A stretch of DNA of 64,000 bases, taken from the NCBI GenBank assembly GCA_024305405.1, contig JAKNDB010000098.1, forward strand, positions 1,054,001 to 1,118,000. The letters run 5' to 3'. Position numbers and translations under genes: made by a program. The notes beneath the pieces were generated by a model. The model worked only from the letters and a program-made list of their open reading frames with translations, searched no databases and had not been told where the DNA came from. This document shows, in pieces, positions 49,458 through 63,706 of the stretch (position 1 is the first letter of the stretch; each line of letters starts with the position of its first letter). This DNA comes from Dirofilaria immitis. Its lineage: Eukaryota > Nematoda > Chromadorea > Rhabditida > Onchocercidae.

Positions 49458-52400
49458 TCATGAAGAAATTATATCGCGTAATTCATCCACAACTGAATAA
49501 ATCAACTGCTGATCACCACAACGACCATCGATTTGGATTTTGTCACCCTGAAGAACAATTCAAAAATTGAATTATAAAAACTATAATAATTCTTTTTATC
49601 ACCATCATTTCCCTTCCTCGATATTTCTTCTTTAATATGATATGATAGATCAATATCCTAAATCACGAAATAGTTCGTGGATTTAAATTTTATAGACAAA
49701 TGCTATTTGTGAAAGTATAAACAAAAGTACTGTAAAACACAAAATTTCAACGTAAAATAATTCAAGCTGAAATTTTATGAAAATTCTGGTACAAAACATT
49801 GTCTTTTAACACCAGAGACTTATTTTTTCATTAGATAAAATAAATTCAAGAATTAAGTAAGACAAATTGCATGAAAGAACAGAAATATTCTATCAATAAG
49901 GATTGATGAACTAACTTGTTGCTTGATCAGAATACAAATTGATTCCGCCTTTATAGTGTGAGCATAGAGTGCTGCTACTATATCGTTCTTTTTCACCACT
50001 GCAATAAATTTATCGATAAATTTAAATTATCAAAGAAAAAAATTAATTCAACAATTTCACCCTTAAAGATGGAAATTGAAAAACTAAGTGAACCGAGCAA
50101 TTCTCAAAAAATTTTCGAATATATTTATTTATATTGAAAATATACTGATATATTTTCTCAACAAAAATACTGCTGTTAGCTTTTTTAAACCTGCTTACAT
50201 TAAATAGATGGGATTATCAAGTGACGTGATTTGGCAGAAACATTATAAATCTTGTAGGAGATACTGACAAATACTCATTTTCAATAATCAATCACATCAC
50301 TTTCGAGAGATGTTGGAGCAATTAATTCTGCATGAAAGATGACACTAGACAAAAAGATTGAAGTAATAACAAAATAAAATATGACACACGAAATATAGAA
50401 AATACTAAATTATTTGTGTAAAGCAAAAATTACCACTAAAATGAGCAAAAAGCAGATTTTTTTAAGACTGAGTTCCATGGAAGATCGGTAGTTAGTTGTG
50501 CCGATGATTTGTAACTCATATCGTTCGAACTTAATAGCAAATCATATGAATCGCTGAAATATATATGTACACTTATGAATTTCCCATCCCGACTCATAAA
50601 ATTGACAGCCAAGCACAGAAATTAAAAAACAATGTGAAAATCTTTGAAAAAAAGGGTTAACTAGCCGAATCAAAATCGTAACCATAATGTTAATGAATTT
50701 CATATAAGAATTTAATCCCTTCTACATGAAATGAAAAATGTCAAATCATCAAAGCATTTCTAATCCAAAAACAAAAAGGTAAAAGCATATAAAATAAGGC
50801 CATCCTTAATTTATTTAGTATATCGTCTTCTTTATATCTCTGATATTCCTTGAAATGTGTACCTTGTAATTGTGGCAGGCACAAGAAAGGATACCGTCGG
50901 CATCAGAATATGGAAATCTAGTTTGTCTTGAATAGTTCCGTTCTTGCGCTAAAAGTAAATTAATTAATTAACAACGAGTCATCAAATAAATTTTGCATAA
51001 TTTCACTAATTGTATTCGACTATACGCTTAGCTTAATTTTTTAAAATATTGATGCAGCAGCATTTTAGAGAAAATTTAAAATTTAATTACGTATACTCAC
51101 ATCTGTAAAGAATGTTAAATTGCCCCTCAGCTTCTGTGGCATATTGATTGCTTTCACCGAAAATCTGAAAACATGTTCAGCGGAGACACCGGCAGGAAGC
51201 TGGAATGACAGTGGAATTCCAGCCTGAAATTTATACATCTTTATTATACTATTATATTTATGGATAATAACAACTGTTACTGAATTTAAAGAAATTTTGA
51301 ATAAAAAGAAATAATCAATTTTTGGATTGGATTGCTTAGATATGTCAAAATTTTCCATTATTTTATATAGACTATAACGAAAATGCAGGATCGCATATTT
51401 AAATTGAATTAACCAAATTTCCATCATTAATATGTAGAGCTCAAACTTCTAATTATACTGTCTAATTTTATTCGAACTGGAGAACATGACCGTAACTAAA
51501 ATACATGACCGTAACTAAAATTCTTCGTCAAGAAGATTATATGCTAAGCTTCTACTAAACATTCACCTTTTACTCTCTCATCCTCTCAAATTTCATATAT
51601 TAATACAATGTCACTTAAATCAACATTGTAAAAAATATTACCATAGATGATTTGCCCTCCTCACGTAATAGCCGTGTATTGATCGTGTCTAACACATTCA
51701 TTTCCAAATTACGCAAGGTACTTTGTCCTTTGTTTGAAAATACGATTCCAATTGCAATTTGATTTGCATCATCGGTTGATACTCGAGTTTCATAAGTCTA
51801 AAAAAATAATTAGCTTTAAAAATTAAAGATTCTTTACTAATAATAAAAGATTTATTTCACTTACTAGAAGTTTAGACCATCTAATTTAAATAATTTGTCA
51901 ATTGATTATTAAAAAAGAGGAAAATGAGCACATTCATTCATAGTTTTAAATTAGAAATATATTTTAATAAAAGAAGAAAAAGCAGTGACAAAGTTTCGCG
52001 CTGCATAGAACTTTACACAAATATTATTATAAAAAAGCTCTCACAGGTAAATATTAAATCGTTTCTCTAGCTTACTAGCTAAACCTTCCAAGCTTACATT
52101 TTAGTAAATAAAAAATAAAAATTCATGTGCCAACCAATTTCAAATCTTCTGTTTCACCCAAAACTTTATAAGAACTCAATCGCAATTTTGTTACTCGTTC
52201 TTTCGCATGATGTGAAGAAGAATCCTCATGTGGAGTTAAAGCTCCATTAGATGAACTCGAACCAAAATGTAAGTTAGGATTGCTGGGAGTACAAATGCCC
52301 GAAGTCGCCTGAAAATTAATTGCTTCTATCATCACCTATATATATTTGCATTCTGAAGATCAAAACTACCGAATGTCCATATGGGAACTAAACCAGCATA

Positions 52401-55400
52401 CAATTTATTCCAGCATGACTAATCGAATTTTCTACGATTATTCAATTCAGTACGTTAAACAATGTCAACCACTGTCTCATAAAATATGATCGAGTTTGAA
52501 AAATTGGACCAATCTAAGGTGTCCATATTTCAATGTCTTGCCATCTGTACTAAATATATTTTTCTATCTAGGTAAGGCACATCTCAAAACATATAAAAAG
52601 CGAAATCTATTATATTATAATTACTAATTCAAAGCTTACTTCGTACACATCCCTATCAATTGGTTCTTCAATAACATTTTTCTTCTTTTTCCATTCCCAG
52701 TTTTCGAATCATTTTTCTAAAATTTAATAAATCTGTTCATCCAAAGAATAACTCCTTGTGTACGAAACAGAAGACACAGTCCATTGAAAACTACCAAAAA
52801 AGTAAACATAGAATGTTTAATATCCTTTAATGCTTTTTAATTGTTCCAGCACAATACGTTAAGGACAAAACGCAACGATTCCAAAGGAACGGTTATCATT
52901 TGAATTTCAAAATATATTACTGATTAATTGAACGGATAACTCACTCTCATAGAGCTCTTTGATGTCTTCTTCAAAGCTTTCGTAGCAGTTTCGTTAGCCT
53001 CTACACTATTCAGCCATTTTGCGTCGTAGAGTGAATTACTTTGATAAGTATTTGAACCATTCAGCTCCTTTTTTCTCGATTCTCTTCTGAAAAAATTTAT
53101 AATCAAAATGGTTTCACATTTATTAAAAAAATTCTCCAACTTTGCTGAAAAATAATGAAATATTTTAACTCACTTTTCTCTAGGTCCTTTGTGCCCCGTT
53201 TTCCTCACTTTCTTCTTCTTCTTTTCATTTTGTTCTAACAATGCTGGGCCATTGTAAGATTGAAGGGAATCAGCAGCCATGGTGGCCCTTGTCTGTGAGT
53301 ATCCAAACAAATCTAATACACGTGGCCGTGGTTGAATATATGCATGGGGTACTTCAACTTTCTCATCCGCTTTCAAAGGTTCTTCCAAGTTAACATCCAA
53401 TGCTTTATAAATTTCCTCCATTTCATTCTGAATATTTATTTTTCCTTATAAACTGTTGTGAAAAATTTGTATGACTCTTGACTAAATTCATTTTTCCCGA
53501 AATGATAGAGTTATTAATATTTAAAAACATTCTAAAATTTTTTAAATTTTCAAGACGAAAAGTACAACAAACTTCATTCCCAGCGGCTTCTTCTTCATCA
53601 GTTGACTTAGCATTCTCAGGCATCTCACCTTCCCTCTATTTACCTAAAAAATTAAATTTAATACCAAAAATTTCCGGAAATTTTCATAAAATCCAGCTTC
53701 ATGTTTCAATGCTAGAAATGGGTAAATTACATAAATTAATTCTGAATATGGAATAAGTTTTCGAAGCATTTCGATTTTTTCGTTGAAATTAACTGATATA
53801 AACTATCTGTTCAAACAAAATTAATACTAATTAAAACTGCAAAAATTTAGGTTCAAAAAATAATTATATATGTGTGAAAGAAACCTGATGAATTACTGGG
53901 ATATCATCATCGTCACTTGAACTTATCTCTTTAGCGACTTTATTTCTTCTTCCTTTGATTTTCTTTTTTCTTTTTTGCAGTTTTCCACGACAACGTTGAC
54001 TGCTGCTGCTCCATGTATTTATTAAGTCCTACTACTCCTGTAACAAAGTTTTTGTGTATTTCATCAATTTCTAAGACTAGAAAAAATTACTTCATTAAGG
54101 AATAAAATAGGATGATTTACCAGGTATTTCTAAAGGGCTCTGCAAATCAGTTGAAGTAGAACCAGATCTTTCTACCGCACTAAGAGGAGTTCGTGCTAAT
54201 CGCTTGGAAGCATTGTTTTTAATTTCCCCCTTCATATAGTATGGATTATTTTCAATTTCAGCTTGCCGTTGCTTGAGACGCTGAAAATCAAATGACTGTA
54301 TAGTTACATCGGAGTTAGCTTTGAAATCTTTCTTTATAAGAAAATACACAGATATAATATGCATGCAGCAATAAGGTTCACGATAAAAACTCTAATAACT
54401 AATAACAAGGCCCTTTCTTATTTGTGAAATGAATTCCAATTGGTTATTTCTCCTCTATTAGAATGCATTTAATTTGAAATGATAATCATGATTTTGAAAT
54501 ATACATACGCTATAATAAAAGATAATCAAAACTGCCACTAAAAATAATTACAAGTATATAATTTCGAACAACTATAATAAAAATCTAGATTTCAACTATT
54601 TCTCATTCAGATGTTTACATAGATAGCGATAACATTGTTTAGCTATCGGTATAAATTACAACGACAGCAAATCTTTTTCAATAAACCTTTCTTTTAAGAG
54701 ATTTCCAATTCTTCAAAGTATTGCTTTTTAAAAATGAACACACTTTTTGTAGTTCCTCTTCACTAAGTTCGATTTTGTTTTCCTTCGCTTTCGACAACTT
54801 TTCCTCATTATCACGATCCTCATCACTGCTGTATCTGGGTGGACCACCGAAACCAGAAAATTCTGAACGAACTGTCGATTTTCCAAAAGCATCTTCATAC
54901 TCAGGTTCACTAGCCTCGTCTTCGGAAACCGGTTCATGAATCCATGCATCAAGATCTAGCCTGTAATAGCAGCATATTCGAGGTACCACAATGTAAATTA
55001 TAGTAATGAAAAGTTTCAGATTCTTCAAAATCACCACATAAAAGACTTGAAACAAACCCTTCAGGAACTGGTACTTTTTTTTGTGCCTTCATGGCAACTG
55101 GATTTAATTCACCCTCGAAAAGTTTCGCGAATTCTTCACCGATTTTTTCACGATTAGAGTGAAAACGTTCTATTATCTTCAAAACAGCTAAGAACGTGCA
55201 TGCCTAAAAATTAATAACACAGTCACAGATTTGGTTGTGAAAAAATTTGGGAGGAAATTCATATTAAAACGTGCAAGGAAAAAGCACAGGATGATTTAGA
55301 TCCAAAATACTTACTTCAGGCATCAAAAATCAATCTTCTTATTTTGACTGGCAGCAAATTTGGGAATGAGGAGTACCATGACCAAATCTCATGAACTTAC

Positions 55401-58400
55401 TCGTTCTTGTGCCTCAAGATGATCAGCCAATATAAATTCAGGCAATTTAGATAGTACTAAATTGTCTAGACTATCGATTCCATCCCAGTCATTCTCTGCT
55501 TCCGCTCTTACAAGAAGCACTGCGTAAAGTTTAGCAATATTCTGCATGTAAACACTTAATATATGTCCTGGCATTATCGGTATTTTGGCCTTGAGCATTG
55601 CTTCTAATACACCTTGAGCGTTGCAAAGATGCCTTAAAGTAGCGAAAGAAATACTGATTAACTTGCATGCTTTTTTTCCTTTCGTCAACAAAATTTCGAA
55701 ATTTATTAAACTTACTCGCAATATTCACCACAAATCCATGCCGCAGCTAACAATACTTCGCACATATTGCTACGATGCTGTGCACTACCGGCAAGTAGGA
55801 GATGAGCATTTTCAACAAGTAAAGCCATTTGGGACACCGAAAATGTCGTATCGACTGAACACGTACTGATACATCAAGCATCTACAGTGAGTTATATTCA
55901 ATCTCGAAAAGCCTAATCATCGAAATTGCATAAAAAATTTTCGATGAAAATAAATTTTTGTTATTTAGAAACTTATTTCCCAGGCAGTATAAAAAAATCG
56001 CACATTTGAAGCTTATCCTGCACATGTTGTAGCATTGTTCTATTTTACCATAATTAATTATCATCATCAGTTATATACGATATCAATAGAAATAAATAAT
56101 CTTCGATTTATTTTAAGAAATAGCCGAAATGGTATCAGTGACCTCAGTATCGATCATCAGTCATCAATATAATTTGCAGAATTGTGCAAATTTATCATCA
56201 CTGGTCGAATTTCTTTGGATTTGCAAAAATCAGTGATTTAAAAAAAAGAAAAACATGACTATAAACAGATGAATAAATAAATACCTGCTCAGCAATCATT
56301 GCACCATGTTTTGTACCTTCCACTTTCGTTAATTCTACCAAAACTGATATATACCTATAAAGTCGGCAACTTAAACCATCATTCAGAATAATAAACTAAA
56401 AACCATATGCTGGCTAATAATTGAGAAATCTCTATTTCTATAATTCTGCTAGATTTATAGTAATTAAAATTAGATGCAAGTAATTTTTAAAAACCTTAGA
56501 AAACGATCATCAGTAGCATCCGAATATACAGCAGTGTGCAGTGCATATTCCTCATCATCGGTCATATAAATTTAATAGAAAGAACAAAAATCTAGCTTAC
56601 GTATAATTCTGGAAATAATACAGATGATCTGATAAAATTAAATTTTCTGATCTTTGTCATATTTATCTTACTAACTTATACGAATTCTATTTTTAAGTAG
56701 CAAATATTTTCTGAATTTCCCAGTCAATGCTGCAACGTATAAAAAGAATTATCCATTGCCTGACAATATATAGATAGTTTTTACTGAAGTGTTTGAAATA
56801 GGAAATAAGGAGATAATCATTACCACTCAAAATTTGTAATATATTGGTAATTATTGTATGAACAAATTGCGATAATTCTCGAGAGCAGTTCATCACGATA
56901 ATACGAACCTTCCGCAGCATCAACATGATCCATTAGTTTTCGGACAATTTCCATGATATTTCGTTTGGAAACCATTCCATAGAGAAGATCCAGTGCTCTT
57001 AAAAATCATTTCACATAATCAGCGAAGAATTTTATAATAAAACTAATAATAGAACATCCTCTTATATTATCTTTGCATTCAGCGAATATTTTCACGAAAT
57101 TCGTCTTAATACAGGCGGATCAAGATGAATCATATCCAATATATTACAATTCACAAAGGTATCTCTCATATGAATCCCACACAACTTTGATTAAAGTAAA
57201 AAAGTAAAGAAAAAGAAACCTTAGTCGAATACTTTCATCTCTGTCATCCAAGCATCGCAACACAATATCTTTGTGTGCTTGTACCGCCTTAGGATGCGTT
57301 TGCAAAATTTTTCCCATTGCAAGCAAACCAAGATATTTTAGATTTTGATCAGAATCTTCAATTAGTACGCCCAATTTTTGCACACAAAGCTACAAAATAC
57401 AAAAATCTCAAAAAACAATGAACATGAAGGTAACCAATTAAGAAAACTACATTAATGTAATGTTTATGTGAATTTACGTTATGAACAATTGTGTCCAGAA
57501 TCGACAGTAATCTCCGGTGCAAACTTCGTCAATGTCAACATTTGTAAAACTTATCCTTTTCATATGAATTTTTCATAAATCGTTCCATTTTTACATTCAG
57601 TAATATATTTTCATCTAAATTATAAGTGGATGTAAGTAATTAATGATTTCAGATACATGAAACTCAAACTGCTATTCAATCTCATGCAATTTTCAAATGC
57701 TCTACCTGTATGCTGGCAGTATGATCACCGGGTACACCAGATGATATACTTATTAATACTGAAATATAATCATATTTAGACATTGATAAGTGTAAACGCA
57801 AATGAATTTAAAATTTTTAAGAAATATTATTACTCAAAAAAACTTAATAACGATCCGTAAATCAATACTAACATTAGAAACTATTGGGATAATAAGTTTT
57901 AAAACCTTAATCCGATATCAGATCTAGTGCGTTAGTGCTCGAGCACAAAAAACTATTATAGTAAGTCTTTGACAAGATATCTTTTTCTTTTCACTTTTTG
58001 CATATTCGATTCTCTTAGATAATGTTATTCAAAATTCATGTCCTAAAACATTAAAAAGCCCACCAGCAATAACTGTGTTGATACATTCATACAGCAAGGA
58101 CATCGCTGACGTGCTGAAAATTGGTGAATTTTTGACGTGACAAATATCTGAATAATAGCAGTGAATGGTAAATAAAGCAGTAGTTCACAACCAGAGTATT
58201 GAAAAATACAAGTAGTATTAACCTATTGATTAAATTCGTCAACGGTTCCAAAAGTTTTTTACCGAGACGAGGCTCCAGCGGTACCAAAGCACCAAACTAT
58301 AAAAACAGCTGTTATTATACGAAAATTTTCCTCTCCATAGGGATTTTATTATTATTGGATGCGAAAGCAAAGAAAAACTACCGATAATTTCGAATAGAAA

Positions 58401-60195
58401 GGTTGGTTCTGAGTTTGTCAAGCTGTTACTAAAAAACAGATACTATAGATTAATATGATTAGCGATATTATTTACCAATTTGATAATTTTAATCAACATC
58501 CAGTTATTCGATGAAGTTGTCATTAATCTGAAGAACATTGGGGCCAAAGTTAGATAATTTTTAGGATTTTTTCGTGCCAATTCACAAATAACATTCACTG
58601 CAGCACTTTGTACACCTAAAAAAATTCTTCAATAACACTTTGTACAACTGAAAAAAATTCTTCAATAAAATCCATGGTTCTCATTCACATAATTAAAAAT
58701 ATATCACATTCAAACGACAGAATGAAATACCTGGATCCGGATCTTCCAGTTTTTCCTTCAATCGTGGAAAAGTAGGTCTTAGAGAATCTGGATATTTCAA
58801 GAAAATTTTGTACAATAACAATACGCATCTTTTACGCACGTATGGTCGACTAGAAGAAAGCTGAAACAAATAAGTTGAGAATTTCATTAGTAAATAGCAA
58901 AATGAAACTTCTGCTTATGTTACTATCATTGTCAGTTTTAATCTTAACTCACTATATTAACAGTTATCACGTTGCTTTCAAACTCGTATGAAAACAGTTC
59001 TCCTATCAAGTTTCTTAAATTTAAAATAGAATGAGATTTCTTACAACAATTTTTAAGTGCTGAAAATGTTAACATACAAGATTCACAACATCACTAGTGA
59101 GATCTCGAGCCAAGTCAAGCGTAACAAAACATGAAAATGCTCCCAGTGCGATACCCGTTTCATACATTATAGCACTGTGTAAATCTTTTCGTATTAAATT
59201 GGTAGTCAACATCAAAACATCAGTACCATCATGAAAGCACTGTGACGCAGCCATATAACTGGAAATAGAAAAAATAATAAAATTAAGGCATTTCTTAATT
59301 TGGTGGAAATCTGATTGGATAAAATTTGTAGCAACATATAATTAAGAAATCGTTCGCTTAATTTTGTTTAAATTTTCCTTAATTTTTTGATTAAATTCCC
59401 ACTTATCATAATGAAAATTACCCAATTCGTTTCTCAGTAAATTTCGTTGACGCCATAACTTCAATAATATTGAACGATGCCCACGATATGTCATATCCCA
59501 TCATTTGCAACTTAAAGTTTTTATATTGTAGTATTATGTTTAATATCCGTAGATAGTGCTATATGATAAATAATAAAGTATTTAAGTAATAATAATATAT
59601 GAAAATTTTTATAAACTAATGCTATCACATACTGTGAATAACCAAAAAAACATTAACCGATTACTGTTAAATTAATAAATAACAACTTTTCGCTAAATTT
59701 TAAAAGTTTATCAAACAATCTTCAATATAATTCACGTTATAACTTAGCATTGACATATTACTGAAGATTTTTCGAGACATTTGCCAGATTTTCTTCGCCT
59801 ATTCTAAACCTTCCATAGAAATTAGCTTTCGAGTATTTTCTAGAAATCATTATTTCCTAGCAAATCATAATATAGATCGTAAATATGATTAAAGACATAC
59901 ATAAGAAAGTTTTTCGATCGCATTCGCCTTGACAAAAATAGAATCTTGTCGAAGTTCCATCTTAATTTCGTGAATACATGCTGCGATGTATCGAGCCTAA
60001 ACGTACGATATAACAGTGAAAGAATGATAGAAAATGATCCTCTATCGAGCTTCGTTTTTACTACTTCTCATCATTGCTATAAATAATAATTAATACTAAC
60101 CTCATTATCCTTGTTATTTCGAATTCCACGTATCAAATCTGTCAAACTTTTTTCAAAAAACGATCCAAATTACTGCGCACTTTGCGCAATGCCAT
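49458..60195 (-). CDS. apd-3: AP-3 complex subunit delta
   Basis: About 29 exons from ATG at 60193-60195 to TGA at 49458-49460. The first are 60101-60195, 59901-59996, 59422-59510, 59078-59258, 58731-58860, 58476-58615, 58223-58296, 58064-58113, 57706-57758, 57220-57389, 56824-56997, 56285-56354, 55716-55881, 55401-55632, 55058-55203, 54744-54960, 54121-54280, 53885-54037, 53573-53635, 53174-53427, 52945-53086, 52640-52716 and 52135-52308. The rest are 51642-51797, 51101-51223, 50863-50948, about 50437-50553, 49916-49998 and 49458-49547. The product is about 1,250 residues (human about 1,150). It has adaptin HEAT repeats (GYDISWASFNIIEVM, KEKLEDPDPG, EPRLGKKLLEPLTN, IEDSDQNLKYLGLLAMGKIL), then AQKKVPVPEGLDLDAWI, a charged Lys/Ser hinge and a C-terminal ear. 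AP-3 sorts cargo from endosomes to lysosome-related organelles. Exons 1, 13, 18, 22 and 27 have one- or two-base frame breaks. The 27/28 junction is unresolved. Confidence 0.95.
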
Positions 60196-61214
60196 CAGTG
60201 GACGAGGCTGAAATATATATGTATGTATGCAACTCTACTTACACTCATTTTCTCCTACTGAATCTTTCATGTACGTCTATCTACAAAGTCTCTATAAGTT
60301 TCACTAGGAAATAAAGATCATATTCTTTACTTTCTCTATAAATTTCACGTAAGATCCTATTCTTTACTTTCCCTACAAATTTCATGTAATTAAGAGAAAA
60401 TAGAAATTATTCTATAAATTTATAAGTTAATTATGACGACAATTTCATTTCAAATGTTTTGTAAAAGAAGCCATTGATTTAGTGATAAGAAGAGAAGAAT
60501 ATATCAGCTTTCGCTATTCCGTGAGATAATAACGAAAAATGAGCTCAAAAATTCAATTTGAAAATTGCTTTACGAATCAAAAATTTCGCAGATATACATT
60601 CTCATTCCTCTTAATCTCTCTCTCTCATGTAATTGTCAAATCTTTTCAATCTTTAGTTGTCTTCAAAAACTTAACTAATTCCTCACAACACTAACATCCC
60701 TATTCCAATTTGCGTAAAACATTCGGCCGCATCATAACTATCTCCGTAAGTTACGCATAAACTAAGATTAACCCGCTTCATGAAATAATTATTATAACGT
60801 TCTCCGTGATATATTATAAGTGAATCAACATCAGGCTAAGAATTTCTCGAATTCGATCCGAATTCGAGAAATACTTTGAAGAGCATATAACAATCAAAGC
60901 ATCGGTTGATTTATTGAGACGATAACGTACAATGTGAAATTGTGTCACCGGCGATGATTGCAACGAAACATTTTTTGGTTTCTTAATGAAAATTGAAAAT
61001 ATTATTTGAATTAAAGATTTTTTTAGGATTAAATTGGTAGAATTTAATTTATTTTTAATTTCAGATTTCAATTAAAGAATTTAATTTAAACATAACTTTT
61101 TAAATATGTGCTTTGTATTTAAAATATGCAATAAAATTTAATCAATAAAATCGGAAAATTTTTTGTATTTTTCCATCTCCATCTAACTACGATAATAAAT
61201 TGCATTTTTCAAGA
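60196..61214. promoter_or_regulatory. 1.0 kb divergent intergenic region between AP-3 delta and SHQ1
   Basis: The two start codons point away from each other, so both promoters lie here. I see no additional exon; the open frame at 60814-61071 on the minus strand lacks splice or homology support. There is no clear TATA or repeat structure beyond short CT-rich runs near 60610-60630. Confidence 0.5.
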
Positions 61215-63706
61215 ATGTTAACGCCGGTATTTCAAATAGATCAAACATCGGAACATATTATTATCGAAATTCATGCACCCTATGCAAATGTGAAAGATAC
61301 TGAAGCCGATTACTGCGATCTACAATTCTTTTTACTTCCAAACCGTATTTTTTGAAGTTATATTTACCTGGTGAATTAGCCGAAGAGCAAATCTCAGGTA
61401 CATATAATTGTGACAAAGGTAAGATGGGTTTTTCAAAAAAATTTTATTCCGTTAGAAGTCTTAATCTTGTTATGATTTAATTAATAACTGTCTGATAATA
61501 GATTTTAGCATACTCTGAACAAATCTTTAACTTTCCTATATCTTCAGTATTTTAAAATTCATTCCTTCATCTTACTGATTAACTTTACGTATTGTAGTAC
61601 TTTCATATCTAAATGAATTTCATTCCCGAAGTTTAAAATATTTTGTACGTATTTATTCCTGCATCACATAATCGATACTGGAAAATGTATACTTTACTTT
61701 TCATAAAAATGTATTGTAGAAAAACTGTTGCTCTTTATGTAAAATTTTACCATAAAATTTCATTTTAAACAATAATGATTAGCAATCACTTCATATATCT
61801 TTCATAAAATTATTGATCAAATACCTGCCTTTTTTCCCCTTTCTTCATGTGATATTTGCCTATTTCAGGATCGTTTACTTTCAAAGCTTTGAAGAAAAAC
61901 ATAGGCGAATTCTTCCCCAATTTAGATTTGGTGAATCAGTTATTGAAACCATCAGATATTCATGCAAAACGACTAGTGGAAGAAACTATTGAGAATGACG
62001 ATAACGGTATTCTTTGATGTATTTTTCCACTTATCATTATTACTAAGTTTTCATAAATTAATAATTATTACGTCAATTTTATGATTGTTATTATTATGAT
62101 CTTTTATCTTGTTGAACATTGCATGTCTGCCGAATCCAATTTGTTTAAAATGCATAGCAGAATTCACACTGAACATTTTGCAGATGTTTTAACTGATTTC
62201 TTAAATGAACCGCATTGTTCTCAAACATCAAATGATGATGTGATTGATGATTTTATGGACGAGAAATGTAAACTTTATGGTTATGGTTTTGCTTGCAGTC
62301 GTCGCGGTATTATTGGAAAATTTAGTGCAGAAATCGATAATCTCTTCGATTTGAAAGATCCTGAAGGTTCATTGATCGATGAAAGATTTAAAGATTGTTT
62401 AAGACATGATCAGATGAAGTTCGATGCCGAGCATTATATGTATGTTTTGTATATGTGGAAATTAAATCAAAATTTGAGATTATTTTTATTTATTCCTTCC
62501 GAAAGTTAATATATTTCTTTTTGTTTCTCATTAACAAAGTTCATACTTATTTACGAACTTGCATGCATCAGTGAAATAACGTTTTTAGTGCTGACTTATT
62601 CGATAAGAATCCTTTGCTGGATGAATGTTTGCAGTTCGAATATCCTGAAACAGCATTTGATTTGTCTTTCAAAAGTCGAGATCATTTGAAAGATTTTCCG
62701 AGAAAATTATTTCCGAAATATTCTTCGGATTTAGAAAAAACGATTGCATTGTCCCTGATAGACATTCTTTTCGCTTACTTATATGATATGAGAACAACTT
62801 GCGGGAGCATTCCTCTGAATCCGGTTTGTTTCTGAATCATACTTTTCTTAAAATGACTGAGATATGTTTGAATATGAACTGTTATATTAATTGATGAAAA
62901 ATCAGAAAGCAAACAAATCTAAAAATGAAAATATCTTTATATGGCCGATTGATATTATCTGTCTCATTTTACATATAATTCCTGTGAGTTATGCATAAAA
63001 CTTAACTGTTTTCTTCTATTTTAACTTTGATGAACGATACAGAATTTACGGTAGCTCTTGATTTGCTTAACTTCCCTTTATACTAATAGTTGATATTTTC
63101 TAGGTTGGACGATTGCAAAATTGAGCCCCACTCTCAGTTATCTAGTGAGATGGAGGACAGTTAAGGAATCTATGGTAGGCGTTGTAAGAAGGTCGTTATG
63201 TTTCCCACTTTATCGGCATTGGAATTTATCTATGAAAATATTGGATGATTTAAAATTTCTTCTCGACAAGGGTAAATTTAAGAATTTTCTCTTCGAATTT
63301 GAAATATTCAAAGTGTTATTTTAATGAGAAATTCCTGAATACTCTGCACCTTATATCTCTACTTTTGTTAATATTTCAATTGGGAGTTTAAAAAATTCGT
63401 TGGATTATTTTTACAGGCAAGGTATCGTTATTGCAGTGTCTAGTTGATGTGCATGTCATTTTATCAACAAGCGGCGATTATCGTTATTTATTGAATGATT
63501 TATTTATAACTGATTATTGCTTATGGATTCAGTATGTCTCTGATGACATTCTCTTATGGTTGCAGCATGAGTTGAACGATTTAATTCTAAGAAAAAGTGA
63601 TATTATGTTAGACCTGGAAGATGTGGAGCTGGAAGCGAAGTTATTGACTTTACAAATAGATGGTAGGAATTCGGAACCTGAGGATTCAGACGATAATTCC
63701 TCCTAA
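61215..63706 (+). CDS. SHQ1: SHQ1 homolog, H/ACA snoRNP assembly factor
   Basis: Six exons: 61215-61418, 61869-62006, 62184-62439, 62589-62823, 63104-63271 and 63417-63706 (TAA), about 430 residues. The N-terminal CS-like domain starts MLTPVFQIDQTSEHIIIEIH and includes SKPYFLKLYLPGE, the typical SHQ1 signature. The SHQ1-specific domain follows, with CKLYGYGFACSRRGIIGKF, FDAEHYIADLFDKNP, ALSLIDILFAYLYDMRTT, KLSPTLSYLVRW, LCFPLYRHWNLSMK and LNDLFITDYCLWIQ. An acidic tail ends SEPEDSDDNSS. SHQ1 chaperones the pseudouridine synthase dyskerin/NAP57/Cbf5 before H/ACA RNP assembly. Exon 1 needs one extra T in the run at 61329-61333, otherwise TGA interrupts it. The junction 62823/63104 is one base short; an extra G before GTTGGACG would fix it. 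The tail is shorter than in the human protein. Confidence 0.94.

Noticed and set aside
54721..54939. Plus-strand Ser-rich ORF within AP-3 delta
   Set aside because: Antisense shadow of the acidic AP-3 delta hinge exon, which has clear homology on the minus strand.
49458..60195. AP-3 delta as a pseudogene because of its several frame breaks
   Set aside because: About 29 exons keep splice sites, phases and strong similarity, and the breaks are all tiny and mostly in homopolymers, as in neighbouring unrelated genes.
60814..61071. 85-codon minus-strand ORF between AP-3 delta and SHQ1
   Set aside because: Ile/Ser/Lys-rich without family resemblance or nearby splice signals; likely chance in AT-rich DNA.
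4378..63104. Programmed ribosomal frameshifting as the cause of the frame breaks
   Set aside because: The sites lack a common slippery motif or downstream structure, fall at arbitrary places in six unrelated families, and all need an added base.
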